Shown: piece by piece, positions 37,101-47,843 of the stretch
Position numbering within the stretch: the first letter of the stretch is position 1
Layout: each line of letters begins with the position of its first letter
Source: Adiantum capillus-veneris
Lineage: Eukaryota > Streptophyta > Polypodiopsida > Polypodiales > Pteridaceae
Direction of reading: 5' to 3'
Assembly: GCA_014529385.2 (NCBI GenBank)
Contig: CM043971.1
Coordinates: 28,353,709-28,417,708, forward strand
DNA length: 64,000 nucleotides
Position numbers and translations under genes: made by a program
Notes under the pieces: model-generated
What the model was told of the DNA's origin: nothing
Database searches by the model: none
The model's input: the letters and a program-made list of their open reading frames with translations, nothing else

Positions 37101-38021
37101 TTTCTCCCACTTGTCGTATGAATACTGTGCAATTTCTATGTGCATTGGCATCTCATTTTGGTTGGGATGTACATCAATCAGACATTGTTATTGCTTTCTT
37201 GAATGGTGACATATTTGAGGAAGTTTATGTAACACAGCCTCACAGTTTTGTCAAGAAAGGACAAGAGGACAAAGTGTGAAAATGTAACAAGGCTTTGTAT
37301 GGGTTGAAGCAATCTCCTCGTGCTTGGTATGAGAAAGCTGACACTCATTTGGTCAAACAAGGCTTTTGAAACAGTCCAACAGAAAGCACATTGTATGTAA
37401 AGTGTGAGGGTGATGTACTTCTCATTGTGGTTCTTTATGTAGATGATTTGCTGATCACCGGACCTAATGAGCCCAGGGTCTAAGCAATGGAAGGTTGTCG
37501 AGAAAAATTTCCGCTACCTTAGTGGCACTTTACATCTTGGATTGTTTTATCCCAAGGGGGGATCATTGCCGCCAGACTTACATGCTTTTTCGGACTCAGA
37601 TTGGGTTGGTTGTTTGGACACGTGAGTGTCCACAAGTAGTTTTTGTTTTATGCTTAGAAGTTCATGTATATCATGGTTGAGCAAGAAGCAGCCTACTGTT
37701 GCCACTTCGAGTTGTGAGACTGAATACAGGGCAGTCTTCACAACTACGGTTGAGTGTGTATGGCTCAGACACCTTATGGATGATTTGGGTGTTGGATAGG
37801 ACACTGCCAACACTATCTACACTGACAATTAGAGCGCATTGGCCGCTGCGAGGAATCCAATTTTTCATGCTCACACAAAGCACATTGAGGTGCATTACCA
37901 CTATGTCAGGGAGAGGCTCTCAGCATAGGACAACCTTGCAGATTTTTTCACAAAGGCATTGTCTCGTGAGAAGCTCGAAGCTTTCCGCAAAGCTTTGGGC
38001 CTACTTCCCTTTGTGGACTGA
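34111..38021 (+). pseudogene. Copia Gag-Pol polyprotein, broken
   Basis: One frame from ATG 34,111 (MANNNTDVFKMF) runs to about 37,090 with point stops at 34,375 (TAG), 34,639 (TAG), 35,674 (TAG), 36,439 (TAA) and 36,703 (TAG). Domains in order: Gag; zinc knuckle CHYCKANDHLIKQC (34,957 on, CX2CX4HX4C); protease WYFDSGATKHIT (DSG at 35,215); GAG-pre-integrase LWHARFGHLNFASLL; integrase with FIDDYSRHAWVFLLK, FDRGGEYMSHEF and TPQQNGVAERKNR; RT with KWVYKLKRKPDGEVDRHKAR, a frameshift near 37,095, then ALYGLKQSPRAWYE and LYVDDLLITGPN (YVDD about 37,437-37,448). At about 37,478 the sequence jumps to the RNase H connection (FRYLSGTLHLGLFYP), a deletion of several hundred bases. RNase H follows (SDSDWVG, SSCETEYRA, RNPIFHAHTKHIEVHYHYVR), ending near 38,021. 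Inactive. Confidence 0.92.
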
Positions 38022-38086
38022 TCATGTCCTTAGGGCATAGCACTTCCCTTTACTCATGTGCAAGCTCTTGTTCACCGCATCACTCC

Positions 38087-38323
38087 AGGGGGGATTTGTT
38101 ACCATATACATGTGGTAGTGATGTATGTGAACACACTAGGACCGCCGAGGCATTTTTTCCCTCTTTAGGAGGTTTTTCCCCCTGTGCATTGTATATATGC
38201 CCATCACTCTAGGGCTATCTATCTTTCCATTTCACACTAAGTAATACACTCTCTACTATGTGCCTTGAGCTTCCTTCATCTTCTCCAAGCTGTGCGTGTT
38301 TCTTTGCAACCCTAATTCCAACA
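38087..38323 (+). repeat. Copia polypurine tract and 3' LTR
   Basis: AGGGGGGATT (38,087-38,096) immediately precedes the 3' LTR (38,097-38,323). Confidence 0.9.
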
Positions 38324-38328
38324 TGCCA

Positions 38329-39399
38329 ACATTACATATTGATGCACACGATTATACAAAACGATGTGAGTCTTGTCAATGAACCAACATACCAATAAAA
38401 CGAGATGAGATGCACTTACGTCCAATGATGGGAGCCAGAGCCTTTGCCAAGTGAGGGATAGACTTTGTAGGACCAGTATCACCCCCTGCTTACAAACCGC
38501 ATGTCCAGTAGATCATTGTAGCCACAAATTATCTCACGAAATGGGTAGAAGCTAAAGCTACACAAAAGACTGAAGCCAAGACTACTACACAATTTCTATA
38601 CAAAAATGTCTTTGTTAGATATGGTCTACCTATAGAAATTGTTAGTGATGAAGGCACACATTTTATAAATGAGATAATTGAAAATCTTCTTGAGGACTTC
38701 ATGATAGTTCATAAGAAGTCAGCTCCCTACCACCCACAGACTAATGGTCAAGCAGAAGATACAAATAAGAATCTATGCACAGTCTTAACTAAGATAGTAT
38801 CAGAGTCTAAAATGGATTGGGATCTGAAACTACATTCAACTTTATGGATGTATAGGATTGCTTACAAAACCTCGATAGGCACAACATCGTACAACATGGT
38901 GTTTGGACTTAATGCTATACTGCCTATAGAATTCTTAATCCTAACCCTAAGAGTAACAAAATGTCTAGAGTGGACAGGTCATGAAATGTCCTCACGTATA
39001 GATGACTTTGAAAAGCTAGATGAGCTTCGCTTGAAAGTAGTAGCTTCTATCTACACACAAAAACGAAGGCAAAAAGAATTTTTTGATAAGCATGTATGTT
39101 CCAAAAAATTCAAAACAGGCCATTATGTCTTGGTTGACACTTTAAAACAACATGCAAAGAAACTTAAAAAATGAGGGACGGGACCCTTTGTGATCAAAGA
39201 CTTATCACCAAGTGGGGCCGTCAAGCTTGCTACATTGGATGGGGAGGAAATGCCTAACTGGATTAGTGGTTGTCGACTAAAAAGATTTCATATACCACTA
39301 ACTCCAAATATGCTCCAACAAATTTGTCATGCAAAGAAACGAACACAAGCAAAACAGAACATTGTTGCAGAAGCTCAAGCAGAGGCCAAGAGAGGATAG
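38329..39399 (+). pseudogene. Pol of element 1, part 2: integrase
   Basis: After the copia insert the frame resumes with the second HHCC module (YTKRCESCQ) and the integrase core, which inserts the cDNA into the genome. The DDE residues are all present: D at 38,461 (GIDFVGP), D at 38,647 (IVSDEGTHF) and E at 38,755 (TNGQAEDTNK). The C-terminal GPY/F module (GPFVIKDLSPSGAVKLATLDG, WISGCRLKRFHIP) is present and no chromodomain is seen. Stops replace Trp, Arg or Gln at TGA 38,454, TAG 38,511 and TGA 39,172. The stretch 38,701-39,171 is open for 157 codons. Confidence 0.88.
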
Positions 39400-39894
39400 A
39401 AAAAAAGAAGCTTCTTCGACGACAACAACAACATGGACCACCTCTAAAGATAAATGCTCTAGGTCACAAAATTTGACAACGATACCATACAGGAGCTTGA
39501 AATTGATGTCAAAATTGGACACAATCAAGTGAAGGCAACAACGATACTTGATTCGGGAGCTCAAGGCAACTTGATCTCCTACAACCTTTACAAGCAACTT
39601 CAACTTGACAACCAATTATTACAGGAGACGAAACACGAACTCCAAAGTTATTCCGAACATTTGATTAAGGTTCTGGGATGGACAATGCTCATAGTACAGG
39701 TCAACCAACATGTCTATCCGCATAAATTTTATGTGGTAGAAGATACTCACACACAATATGATTTATTGCTAGGGCGACCTTGGCATAGAAGATATAATGT
39801 ACAACTTGACTGGAGTCAAAACAATGTGAGTATACAATTTGATCTGAAAAAACAACAAGTTCCTTTCGCTACAAGAGCAAAAAATAAAAAATAA
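39400..39894 (+). CDS. Second retropepsin-like domain downstream of integrase, element 1
   Basis: This is an aspartic-protease-like domain in an unusual place. From about 39,472 the frame reads DTIQELEIDVKIGH, then TTILDSGAQGNLISYNLYKQ (DSGA at 39,550-39,561), LKVLGW-type strands, KFYVVED, YDLLLGRPW (the ILG motif) and NNVSIQF. That is the complete pattern of a retropepsin monomer: D(T/S)G, a flap region, then hydrophobic-hydrophobic-G. The canonical protease before RT is deleted in this copy. The frame is open from 39,529 to the end and in register with the preceding integrase after a stop at 39,397. Element 2 has a homologue in the same place. It may be a second protease or a cleavage-dead binding domain. 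Confidence 0.75.
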
Positions 39895-39960
39895 AAAATG
39901 CAACTAGTTCCAAAGAGAAATTCAAGGTAGGAAGGGCAAGTCCATAAGGCAAAGACTCTA

Positions 39961-40419
39961 TTGCACAATGGGAGAATGGTATATCATAATCCAAAGAACA
40001 GAAGTCACCCAAGCGCACCCCAACAAAAACAAGATGGCTTGTACAACAAAGCTATCAAGCAGATTTGGGTCAAGAAGGATCAATTGACCAAGGAGGAGCA
40101 ACCCGAAATTGAAGTTAACTCTCCAACGACATCTCATACAAACAGGAAGTCAAAACCAAACTCTTGCCAAAAACAGATATGGGTACCAAAGAAGCTATTC
40201 AAAGCTCAAAGACGTTATACAAAAATCTGGATTTTGCGAGTATCCAATTCGTACAAACAACAAATGGCAAGTTCCAATCGACTCATACCCAAGGTTCAGA
40301 TGTGGAAACCTAAGCAAAGAACAATCACATATACCAAAACACTGAGAAGCATAGCTTCACAAACTCTATTGACCATAAAAGAAAGAGCAAGAATACTAGA
40401 GAGCTTATTGTTTAGATGA
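39961..40419 (+). CDS. Trp/Lys-rich ORF with repeated W-x-P-K motifs, element 1
   Basis: A basic frame of about 152 codons carries repeated short motifs KQIWVKKDQL, KQIWVPKKLF, TKIWILRVSN and VQMWKPKQRT. A homologous frame in element 2 (56,094-56,657) has QVWLKQDNLIP, LVWRPKLPIQ, QVWMPKKTND and IWKRKKVQ. It directly follows the second protease-like domain in both elements. I do not recognise a known family. The repeats of a Trp within a basic patch suggest nucleic-acid or particle binding, which is inference only. Confidence 0.5.
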   Translation: MHNGRMVYHNPKNRSHPSAPQQKQDGLYNKAIKQIWVKKDQLTKEEQPEIEVNSPTTSHTNRKSKPNSCQKQIWVPKKLFKAQRRYTKIWILRVSNSYKQQMASSNRLIPKVQMWKPKQRTITYTKTLRSIASQTLLTIKERARILESLLFR

Positions 40420-40637
40420 CATCCCCAGGAGCACACTTCCATACAAAGCTTCAACATCGACTGCCAATAAGGATTAGGCTTATACCTTCCTCTTGCACAA
40501 CATTAAATTTTCCATGCATTGATTATGCATATAGGGCCACACTACATGGCTAGCATTAGCACCTTTTCCCCCCCCCAAAGAAGCCCATACACAACACATG
40601 CTCGAAGGCGCAACACTGTCGCCCAGGAGGACTTTGA

Positions 40638-40655
40638 CTAGGAAGGGGGAAGGAA
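40638..40655 (+). promoter_or_regulatory. Internal polypurine tract, element 1
   Basis: AGGAAGGGGGAAGGAA, in the context GGACTTTGACTAGGAAGG, matches the place and context of element 2's internal polypurine tract at 56,822-56,835. It is not followed by an LTR here. Confidence 0.5.
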
Positions 40656-43198
40656 CTGACACTCTACAAGTGTAAAAAAGGATAGAGTTTTCCTTGATTT
40701 TACAAATTTTTGCGTTGATTGCGAATATTTTGGTAATAAACAGATGACAGAGGACAAACACCAAGATGAGCTTCTAGGTGGTTATGTATCTAAAAAGAAG
40801 TTTTCATGCAAAAAAAGCGAGAAAACAGAGCAATCCGACAAAAAATACTTCGGGTAGATGTATATAGTGGTTTATTATGCTTTTACCTAATTATCTTGAT
40901 TTTTTGAGGGTCTGTAACACATCAACCACCCAACTACTACAACACTTGATGGGGGGTTAACCCTAAGCTAAAAGAACACCTCTATGACCTCCAATGCGGG
41001 TTTAGGTCAACCGGAAAATCCTAACCTCTTCGGGCACAACAGAGACTGATAGGGAAAGAATTGCCGAAATGATGCAAAACTTCAAGAGAAGATACGTCTC
41101 AAGCATGTCTATAAGTTAAGTGAGCCTGCATCCAAATCGATCATCAAAAAGAGGGCCAAAACATTGGGTAAGACTTTGAGACCGCAAAGCATCATTTGAG
41201 CCTCACGGTCGAGCTAGGTGTCCGTTTGGCACCAAAATTCACATGCATCACCGACATATCATCAACAACCAACATGTAAGGTCAAACATCAAGAAAAATT
41301 GTCGTCAACAATCTCCTCAGTAAAAGATGCTATTTAAGCGACAAATCTCCAAAAGGGGCATCTGTGAGGTTAAAGGATTCATCATGGCCACAAGAGGGTG
41401 CCCAGCAACATCCACATGCAGGGGGATTAAAGATCAAGAAGAATCTTTGCGAAAACATGGCCACAATGAAGAAATCTCTTTCAGAGACTGAAATACCAAG
41501 CAGGGAATTTCAAAACTGAACGCTGAGAGACGGAAATGCAAAAATAGACCCGGTGGCCTGTACACCAAGACTATGCACAATGGCCTCATCATGGGAGGTA
41601 CACAATAGGGGCACCACCTAGAAAGATATGCAGCTAGGACGCATACATATACACAATGAAACATGCCATGGAAAACAATTTCAAGATCCACGCCCAAATG
41701 TGGAATGGGGTGGTTAGAGAATAAGGTGAGAGGAGTGAGAATGGGCTTGCTACTCGTGCATGTAGTAAGGAAGATAATGAGGTAAGGGAAACATGCAAGT
41801 ATGCTCACTTCTCATACAAGAGGTAGCGAATCCACACACCTCAAGATGCAAGTAGCAAGATGATAGGAATATGAGAGGGAGAGAGAGAGTGTGTGTATGG
41901 TGGCAAATCCACACACATTAACATAAGAAAAAATGGCAAGAACAAGCATATACCATACTCACAATGAAATGTATCCAAAGCGACACAAGATATGGTACCA
42001 AGATGGAGTGTGTTGATTTCTTGCAAAAGATGAATACAATAGGTAGCGTATGGCATGAAGATGAGAAGGGAACAAGATTGTAGGAGGCATAATGGAGAGA
42101 TGGGAGTTGATGGCGAGGAATATCATGAGTGTGTCCACCCTTCTTCTTCTTGAAATCATGCCTTCAACCCTTAATTACAAGTGGTGTGGAGGTATGGTGC
42201 TCATTTTGTGCATGGTGATGGTGATGGTGTTGTGATTATGTGATTAGGGTTCATGCTACAAGCATGTAGCACAAGGGTGTGTATGTATAGGGGTGTGTGT
42301 GTGTGTGTGTAGTGTAGTGTGTTAGTTACAAAAGAGAAGGCCTCTTTTTATAGGCCAAGAGAGTGATTAGGAAAGAGATTACAAGCAAGAGGAGTTAGCA
42401 CAAAGTAAACTTAGTTAGAGGCATTCCCCAATGAGATAGCTCCGTGTGCACTTCTTATTGATCAATTTTCTCCTTATCGCCTTCATCATTGCAAGATTTG
42501 TCTCCATGCCACCTTCCATAGCTTGTGTCCGAGAGAATCTTGATAAAATAAAAGAAACTACATCAATAATGGAGAAAAACCTTTAAGAAATTATGTGTGG
42601 AGTTGGTCAATCATGACTTCTTCCCATGTGGACAGATAGACTCCACCATTTTGACCATATATCCCAAACCGTAGCTCCAAAAATTATAAAACAAAATAGG
42701 GGCTGAAAGATCAGCTCAACGCCTACAACTTTGCTGTTGAAAACTTTTTCCAATTCGAAATGGAAAAAATAGAGAAAAATCCCACAAAAATATGTGTCCA
42801 TCTTTTCCTTTCCAAAAGTCTTCCAGGCGGTCTCCTCTTGACTTCATGTGCAAGCCTTGTGTCCACAAGTGAATTATGCTTGAATTTGATAATATTTTGT
42901 TTTCTCCAACTCAGTAATGCATAAGATTCTCCTCCCTTTCACCATTGACATTTACTCTTCACCTGTAGTGACCGTCAGGTAGTGACTGTCGGGTAGAATC
43001 AGCATCCAGTGATTTTTTTCATTTTCATAGGGTTTGTTCCTACCTCTCCTTATTCCGAGATGCAAATGTGTCAAAACCATAGCTATATACAAAATAAATA
43101 CATAGTTTTTTTTTGGATGATTTTCATGCATGCCAAGATAGAGGTAGAGCAAAAATTTGAAAAACGGCCCTCAACGCGTATGATGTCTCCCAAACAGA
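40656..43198. other. Long noncoding stretch before the 3' ORF, element 1
   Basis: No coding sequence supported. A (GT)n run lies at 42,294-42,313 and a purine run at 41,874-41,890. On the minus strand GGCCTATAAAAAGAGGCC (about 42,352-42,333) looks like a strong TATA box, so 41,400-42,560 may be a solo LTR or promoter fragment in reverse orientation; I could not find a partner. A degenerate copy of the leader palindrome (CAACGCGTATGATGTCTCC, 43,171-43,189) lies just before the ORF at 43.2 kb. Confidence 0.4.
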
Positions 43199-44297
43199 TT
43201 TGACACAAGAAACATTCACATGACTTCACCAAACCATTCTGCATACCCTCTTGATAGCTCACATAAAATTTCATTAGATTTGGAGCCATTAAAGGTACCC
43301 AAGAAACAAAAAAATGCACGGGAGATGTTAGAAGTGGAAAACCGAGAAGAGACCCTACATTATCTAGAAAGAGCGGACCTCCATAAATTTTACACAACAC
43401 CACCAGCAGGTGTGGATGTTCAAAGAGTATATGAGCTAGTCGACTCGATTCAAAAAGACGACAAGGTAGTGATCACAACCTTGGATGGCTAGAAGACAGA
43501 AACTTTGATCACACCTCAAACCATAGCAAATGCACTTGGGCACCACAATAGGGGAAGCTCAATTTGGTGGGAAAGAAGAGATGAGGTAAAAGTCTACGCA
43601 CAAAAGAAGTTTAATCAAACGTTCAAAGACCTGGTGGACCCAAGAGCTGCAAAGATATGCAAGCTCTACAACCAATACTTCCACGTTTGCAACAAGAGGC
43701 CACATAAATACACCACTCCTCCCCATGCAGTGGAAACAACTAACCTAGGCATTGAAAAGCAGCATATCCAAAGAAGTGAACTACACCCAATATCTGCATG
43801 AGTAAGTGGTTGGCATGGGCATGGAAAAGCCCAAGTACATTGGAGGAGGGGAAACCTTGACAACGATTGCATATGAGGCAATCGGTGCTAGAGGACATTG
43901 GCCAGAGCCACCAACATAGAACGAGTGGTTCAAGATAAAGCCTGATATCAAAGATGAGCCAGTGAAAGCAACGACTCCACCAATCACCACAAGGCTAAGA
44001 AGGAAGTTGGAAACCGTGCCTGAAGAAGAGCCTATGGAGCCACCAAGGAAGAAAGGAAAAGTAGCATTGCCTAGGGAGTCCAGACCTAAGGAAGCGCACA
44101 GCCAAAAAGTCGCTCAGATTGAGAGGCTGATAGAACATTTTAGAGCACTAAAGGGAGATTTTGAACAGTACTGGGTGCCAGACCCGACCAAAGTTGAAGG
44201 AAGCTCCTCTAAACCACTAGAGGACTAGTTTGACCATTACATCCGGGCTTATGAAGAGACGGAAAGAGTGATTGATCAACAAAACTTAGAGCCTTTC
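43199..44297 (+). pseudogene. 3' ORF of element 1, cut by element 2
   Basis: Frames at 43,220, 43,505, about 43,815 and 43,962 together match element 2's 3' ORF: PAGVDVQRVYELVDSIQKDD / PRVGIDFKRIQQLIETIQED, the NKRPHKYTTPPH / NKRPPRYTTPHG end, GGETLTTIAYEAIGARG / RGEVLTRIVYQAIGAAD, and RKLETVPEEE with the basic KKGKVALPRE. The reading breaks at TAG 43,490, TAG 43,917 (a stop shared with element 2), TAG 44,226 and one or more frameshifts. The final codons (QQNLEPF) are interrupted at 44,298 by the LTR of element 2. Domain unknown. The 5' part has an ITxxTIxxAL-like pattern seen in plant transposon-associated ORFs, which is weak evidence. Confidence 0.6.
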
Positions 44298-44567
44298 TGT
44301 TGGAGCCCAACTTGACCAACTTTTGTAATGAGCCCACCTTGTAAAGCCTATCAAATTCCCATTTTTATGTCAAAGACGTCTTATCATTTTGATCCACTTG
44401 TTTGGGTTTTGTAAAGATTAATTAGTCAGCCCGGACCCAGATGCAATTCCACTTTGTAATTATGATGAGTAGAACCCCATGTACATTTTTGAGCTAAGGT
44501 GACTAAAGTATAAAGGTCACCTTAGAATCATTTTTTGAATAACATTTTTGAATTATTAATCCTGTGT

Positions 44568-44661
<94 letters not shown>

Positions 44662-45277
44662 TATCCTCTTCGCTACGTGCATCTCCCTCACCGGATTCAC
44701 GAAGCGACCACACCATCGTGATAGCCTCTCCGAGAGCTACGCGCCCACGCCACGCATTCACATCTTCAAGCTGTTCGCGAGCGACCCTTCCACGAGCTTG
44801 TTTTGCTTGTAAGTAGCACAAATAGTGTCTGTTTTCAACAATCAAGTACTTTATGGAATGAGGGCGAGACTAGCTACGCATAGATGTTCATAGACTTAGC
44901 TTTCGCACACTTTTAGGTTATGACCTGTGAGTCTATCGCGACTGTATTCGAGGTTGTTAGGGTTATAATCTGGTGAGATTAGACTTATAGGTAAGTGTAT
45001 CCTAGTGAGAGGATGGTGCCTAGCAAGTTTGAAGCGATTCCGAGTTTTTTTGATGTGCAAACGATGTTATGAGCGTTTAGGGATAGAGTGGGTTGAAGTT
45101 AACAAGGATTAGTGATTGATGTATCATAGAAGTGCATATGTGTAGGTTGGTCTCAACCCGACAAGCTAACGAGATTGCCTCCATGCACCTACGGGTTAGT
45201 CGTGCCATCGGATGATAAGTATGTTGTCTGTGTCGTGATTGTGAGCATGAACAGGGGAGTAGGTTGCCCTAAAAAAT
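44298..45277 (+). repeat. 5' LTR of element 2, about 980 bp
   Basis: Starts TGTTGGAGCCCAACTTG and matches 62,905 onward. The exact 3' end is uncertain because the bases before the PBS read CCCTAAAAAAT without a clear CA. The LTR contains AAAGTATAAAGGTC (TATA, about 44,507-44,520), the GA tract and a half-palindrome GAGTCTATCGCGA (44,929-44,941). Confidence 0.85.
44573..44658 (+). repeat. (GA)n in the element 2 5' LTR
   Basis: About 86 nt of pure GA about 55 bp after the TATA box. The 3' LTR has the same tract at 63,188-63,278, with TCTGC inserted before it. Confidence 0.92.
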
Positions 45278-45295
45278 TGGCGCCGTTGTTGGGGA
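45278..45295 (+). promoter_or_regulatory. Primer-binding site of element 2, tRNA-Asp type
   Basis: TGGCGCCGTTGTTGGGGA corresponds to the tRNA-Asp complementary TGGCGCCGTTGCC with CC changed to TT, as seen in Athila/Tat relatives. Confidence 0.8.
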
Positions 45296-46036
45296 CACAA
45301 GACCTTAAGTAGGGAGATCTACGTCACTCGTGTGATGGTTAGCTTACTTTAGTTTCGACTAGAGAGACCTTAAGCTTTTAGAACAAGATCCAGGAGAGGG
45401 TATCCTGAGGTCTAGTGGATAGCCAGGAAGCCTGTGTCTTTACGAGTTCTACGACTAGTTAGATTTAGTTATGTAGGATAATGTGGAGTTATGGTTTTAT
45501 GGTTTTGAGTGCTTGTTATGGTTGTGTAGAAATAGTGTAGAAAAACACTGTAAAAATGCAAAACAAACAAAAAGAAGAAACAACGAGGCTGTTTGCTGGC
45601 CTTGAAAGAAAAACCCACACCGTATAATCTTTAAGGGTGTGAAAAGAGTAGACATTTGGATTTATGATCCAACGCTTGAGAAAACTTTAAAATTGTGACC
45701 AAAACCAACAAAAAGAAACAAGGGATTGCCAAAAAAACACTAAGTGAACCTAGAAAGGCCAAAAAGAGATATAACCACTAGCCTGGGGTAAACTGATTGT
45801 GTCATGAGGTACAACTGATATTCACAAGCTTAAGTTGAAGTGTCATCAAATTTGCATCACTTTAAGTGCATTTGAGTTGTGAATTTGCCATAGAAAAGTG
45901 AAATTTGTCAAGTGTTTGAGTCCAAGGTCAAAGTGAGTCCAAACTTCATAAAACTTGAGGGATAGACTTATATGAGCACAAGGAACACAACTGTCCAAAA
46001 ATAGTAAAAAAATCACATCCCAGTTGCTCTCTGCTG

Positions 46037-46649
46037 AGTCTATCACGATAGACTAGTGAGTTGGAGATATACTAACAATCTAGCAAAACCCTTTATACCA
46101 CATATTTAACACATCCATACAAGGGTGCTCACAAAAATTGAGTGAATTTGAACACCATCTTGACCACCAAACCTCTAGATTGGTGTTAGAATCTGAATTC
46201 AGAGACAGTGAGGCAAGAAGGCTTTGACCAAATGTCCAAACAGTGCACAAACTTGTCAATGCACTATACAGGGAGTGGGGAAACCAGCTGTGGAGAGAAC
46301 TTGTGAAAAAGGCCAACACTGGAGAAACTTCTGAGTCTATCGCGATAGACTGGGAAAGTTGCTGCTTAGGACCTTATTTTTCAAATTCCCCCTAGGGAGA
46401 GCTTAAGCAGAGCCTAAATAGCATACACACCAAATTTCAAGGTGTTTAGATCACTGAAAGTGAATCTAAGGCCTAGATAGAGAATTAGGCTCTGACAAAA
46501 ACACTAAAATTGACCCAAAACCCAAACCAAGTGTCCAAACTTCATAAAACTTGAGGGATAGACTCTAGAGAGTAAGGGGACCTCAAAGGTATAGTCACAA
46601 TTTTAAATTGACTTATGCTGAGTAATCTGTCAGTCTATCGCGATAGACT
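46037..46649 (+). repeat. Leader palindrome array, element 2
   Basis: AGTCTATCGCGATAGACT lies at 46,037-46,054 (CACG centre), 46,334-46,351 and 46,632-46,649, with centre steps of 297 and 298 bp. The coding frame starts about 295 bp after the last copy. Flanks between copies are mostly unlike, with an echo ACTTCATAAAACTTGAGGG at about 45,943 and 46,540. The rest of the leader (45,296-46,930) shows no gene. Confidence 0.92.
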
Positions 46650-46934
46650 CAGGAAGGGGTGAGTCAGATAATTTTTTGCAAATTGTGACTATACTGCTAG
46701 GACATACTCTTCACATAGATTCCAGCCATCATTTCGCATTTAAAATTGGACCACCAGAAGACTGACCAATTGTCATAAAAAAGTGAATGTTGTACATAAT
46801 TGAAAGATTTTTCCTGATTCAAGGAAAACTCTTGTGAACATACTAACCATACTTGTGTAGATCCCAGATGGAGATCATCACAGAGCCGCACAGGAAGAAG
46901 GAGTCCAGGTAAGCTATAAGTTTGCAATACAGCT

Positions 46935-47843
46935 TTGAGTCTTATGTATTTAAGGTCAGGAGCCTTTTTTAAGTCAAGAGCTAAAAGTGTCAAAAGTCAA
47001 GTAAGCACCACGTCCACTGAAGAGAGTTTAACTCAGGCAAGGCTTGATCCACTAGCATCGATTATTGAGGAGGGTACTGATACTGACACTTCGTTAGACA
47101 AGTCCTTCTTCATGAAGGGGAGTCAACATCCAGGAGGTTTCTGTGAAGGACCAATGCTAGGAGGAAGTACCTCCCAAAACCCTTTAAATGATACCAAGTT
47201 CACTATAATCTTCTTAGAAGGAACAAACTCTAGGAGAGCCCTAGTTTATTCTAACTATCGGGGACGCAAGTGTATTTGTATAGAAGAAAGACCGTCTCAG
47301 AGACTAGAGATAATTCAAGTCTATGATGATGGAGATAGATTCCGAGACGAAAACGGAAACCACTATCTGATAGTTAGTAACCCTAAGGATTACAACAGAT
47401 ATGGAGATAACGTGGCTAAGGGAAAAATAGTTTCGGAAACTCAAGAACCACCTCCAAGCATTAATCGACATGGAGCTCTTTTTATGTATGATAAGAAAAC
47501 AACTAGGGTCTCAACCTATAATGAGAATGTGGGGATTTACAAGCATGAGAGCGAAGGAATAGTCTCTTACTTCTGATGCAAAGATCCCTACCCAAATGAA
47601 TTAAGCAAAGACAAGGTTCTTTACTTGTTCTCTTATGAAGCTGCTATGGGGAAGGATATCATTTTTGTTGACAGGTACGGGCGAGAATACACATGTATTC
47701 TCCAAGAGGAGTTAGAAAAGGCAACAGTTCCAGGAGCATCAACATATGCCCCCGAAGAAGTACCAAGAGCCACCTACACCCCTAGCAAATCGACAAATCC
47801 ATTTTCGGAGGAGTATGACATGGCCTCACATTCTACCCGATAA
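46935..47843 (+). CDS. N-terminal extension of Gag, element 2
   Basis: A 213-codon frame starts MYLRSGAFFKSRAKSVKSQV near 46,947 and continues after TGA 47,572-47,574 in the same frame (CKDPYPNELSKDKVLYLFSY) to TAA 47,841-47,843. That stop again leads in frame into Gag. So Gag has an amino-terminal extension of about 300 residues with FTIIFLEGTNSRRALVYSNY and REYTCILQEE segments. Element 1 keeps a remnant (RFTTLYLEGPNAHGALVYVD). No known domain is recognised. In other giant plant elements an extra ORF precedes gag, and this could be a fused counterpart (inference). Confidence 0.6.

Larger units (their letters stand above)
33523..38323 (+). mobile_element. Ty1/copia element nested in element 1
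   Basis: The LTRs of 226-227 bp begin TGTTACCATATACATG and end CCTAATTCCAACA. The PBS and polypurine tract are in place. Flanks are GGCCA (33,518-33,522) and TGCCA (38,324-38,328), a 5-bp target duplication with one change. Removing the insert restores the element 1 integrase reading RIWWPTLHIDA. The two LTRs differ at about a dozen positions, so the insertion is old. Confidence 0.93.
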
